This document shows, one piece after another, positions 63,201 through 64,000 of a DNA stretch of 64,000 nt. Each line of letters begins with the position of its first letter. The first letter of the stretch is position 1. This stretch comes from Erythrobacter sp. BLCC-B19. GTDB taxonomy: Bacteria; Pseudomonadota; Alphaproteobacteria; Sphingomonadales; Sphingomonadaceae. The DNA lies in contig NZ_CP117516.1 in assembly GCF_028621955.1 (NCBI RefSeq), positions 1,324,001 to 1,388,000 on the forward strand, written 5' to 3'. The notes under the pieces are model-generated. The model was not told where the DNA came from. It ran no database searches and was given only the letters and a program-made list of their open reading frames with translations. Position numbers and translations under genes: made by a program.

Positions 63201-63917
63201 ATGTCCGCCGTCCTCGCCGCGATGATGAAAGCCATTGGCCAGCTGGGCGACCGTGCCGTGGTGGCGGTGCTGGTCAAGAGCGTGGCGGTGACGCTGGTGC
63301 TGTTCGCCGTGGCGGGCGCGGGGCTCTATGCCGCGATCCCGCTGATGGCGGAGAGTGAGTGGTTCGCGGCGCTGATCCCCCCGGTCATCGGCGGGCCGTT
63401 GCTGATCGCTGCGATGGTGCTGGTCGCGCTTGTGGCGTTCTGGCTGCTGTTCCGGGTGGTGGCGCTGATGGTGCTCCAGTTCTTCGCCGACGAGGTGGTG
63501 GCGGCGGTCGAGGCGCGGCACTACCCGGCGCTGGCCGAGCGGGCGCGGCCTCTGCCGCTGGCGCGCGAGGTGTCGCTGGCGCTGCGGGGGCTGCTGCGGG
63601 TGCTGGGCTATAACCTGCTGGCGCTGCCATTGGCGGTGCTGTTGCTGTTCACCGCGATTGGGCCGGGGCTGGTATTCCTTGGCGTGAATGCTGTGCTGAT
63701 GGGGCGCGAATTCACCGATATGGCGTGGGTGCGGCATTGCGGGCCGGGCGGGGAGCGCGCCAATCCGGTGCCGTGGGGCGAGCGGGTGCTGCTGGGCGCA
63801 GGCGTGGCCGGGCTGATGCTGGTGCCGCTGGTCAATTTCCTCGCGCCAGTGATCGGCGCGGCGGCGGGGACGCATCTGGTGCTGCGCCGGATCGCGGCAG
63901 ACGGGGGCGCGGCATGA
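63201..63917 (+). CDS. EI24/CysZ-like membrane protein
   Basis: A 238-residue protein with four to five membrane helices of the EI24 domain family. Recognisable parts are LVALVAFWLLFRVVALMVLQFFADEVVAAVE, the ARPLPLAREVSLALRGLLRVLGYNLLALP segment, and GREFTDMAWVRH. Bacterial CysZ-type members transport sulfate, while other members have no clear role. The ATG at 63201 is the start. The last gene of the window begins inside its stop codon. Confidence 0.8.
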   Translation: MSAVLAAMMKAIGQLGDRAVVAVLVKSVAVTLVLFAVAGAGLYAAIPLMAESEWFAALIPPVIGGPLLIAAMVLVALVAFWLLFRVVALMVLQFFADEVVAAVEARHYPALAERARPLPLAREVSLALRGLLRVLGYNLLALPLAVLLLFTAIGPGLVFLGVNAVLMGREFTDMAWVRHCGPGGERANPVPWGERVLLGAGVAGLMLVPLVNFLAPVIGAAAGTHLVLRRIAADGGAA

Positions 63918-64000
63918 GGCGCGCGTTCGCCCTCCTTGCGCTTGCGGCGCTGGTGCTCGGAGGCTGCGGCTCGGGCGGGAGCGGCCCGCGCCCGGCCCGC
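63914..64000 (+). CDS. N-terminus of a lipoprotein; gene continues beyond the window
   Basis: The ATG at 63914 overlaps the EI24 stop (ATGA) and opens 29 codons to the edge: MRRAFALLALAALVLGGC, then GSGGSGPRPAR. The signal and LGGC lipobox (Cys at residue 18) are clear, so it is an exported lipoprotein. The mature part is a Gly/Ser/Pro-rich start. No family can be named from this fragment. Confidence 0.7.
   Translation, partial: MRRAFALLALAALVLGGCGSGGSGPRPAR

Overview
The window is a high-GC, gene-dense chromosomal segment of an alphaproteobacterium, most likely order Sphingomonadales, family Erythrobacteraceae (Erythrobacter/Porphyrobacter-like). The evidence is the CtrA master regulator with GANTC sites in its promoter, the alphaproteobacterial families DUF4167, DUF2093, MmcB and PAS_5, an XRE/ScfR-type acyl-CoA regulator, the prfA-prmC-DUF4167 block and a divergent xseA/purD pair. 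I see no insertion sequence, prophage, CRISPR array or rRNA. There is one tRNA, Arg(CCG).

Layout. 1-5.7 kb: a truncated lipoprotein gene, a VIT-type transporter, a DUF305/LVIVD secreted protein, a class A beta-lactamase-like hydrolase and a small lipoprotein. 5.8-11.1 kb: polA, a perfect parS site and a CDC48-like double AAA+ ATPase. 11.1-11.6 kb: a 552 bp regulatory gap with tandem terminators and a candidate sRNA. 11.6-16.8 kb: ketoacid CoA-transferase subunits scoA and scoB separated by two exported-protein genes, then an esterase and a CaiB-type CoA-transferase. 16.8-25.4 kb: DUF418, metK, lnt, DUF4167, prmC, prfA and the ScfR-like regulator. 25.5-34.6 kb: a LuxR-type regulator, cysNC/cysD, a CitE-like lyase / CoA-transferase / enoyl-CoA hydratase operon, hisS and ppa. 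34.7-38.6 kb: lptB-rpoN-ctrA. 38.7-50 kb: a membrane-anchored LuxR regulator beside a tiny secreted peptide, an S41-like protein, trmB, tRNA-Arg, mmcB, a sterol-desaturase-like protein, a PAS_5 protein, and a periplasmic protease/thiol-oxidoreductase cluster. 50-64 kb: a LytS/LytTR two-component pair, nadC, RNase T2, tadA, rpmB, xseA, purD, a c-type cytochrome, a PfkB sugar/adenosine kinase and an EI24 protein.

How the genes work together. Housekeeping functions (replication, translation, methionine/SAM, sulfate activation, NAD and purine synthesis, lipoprotein maturation) are mixed with a strong acyl-CoA theme. scoA/scoB, a CaiB transferase and the three-gene lyase operon share the window with an ScfR-like regulator. 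That regulator has a perfect TTTGCAAA-type tandem site at its own promoter, and a degenerate copy lies in the gap upstream of scoA.

The most unusual signal is a recurrent structured element of about 100 bases seen three times (34678-34776, 38600-38694 reversed, 61967-62067). All copies show the same four-hairpin order and conserved linkers, but most stem sequences differ and remain paired. Each copy lies between convergent genes with one end 5-9 bases after a stop codon. Other points are a single 16-bp parS core inside a 30-bp palindrome after polA, a candidate small RNA with a CCUCUCCC segment, xseA and purD start codons that overlap face to face, and a DUF4167 gene whose Shine-Dalgarno sequence and TTG start pair with each other.
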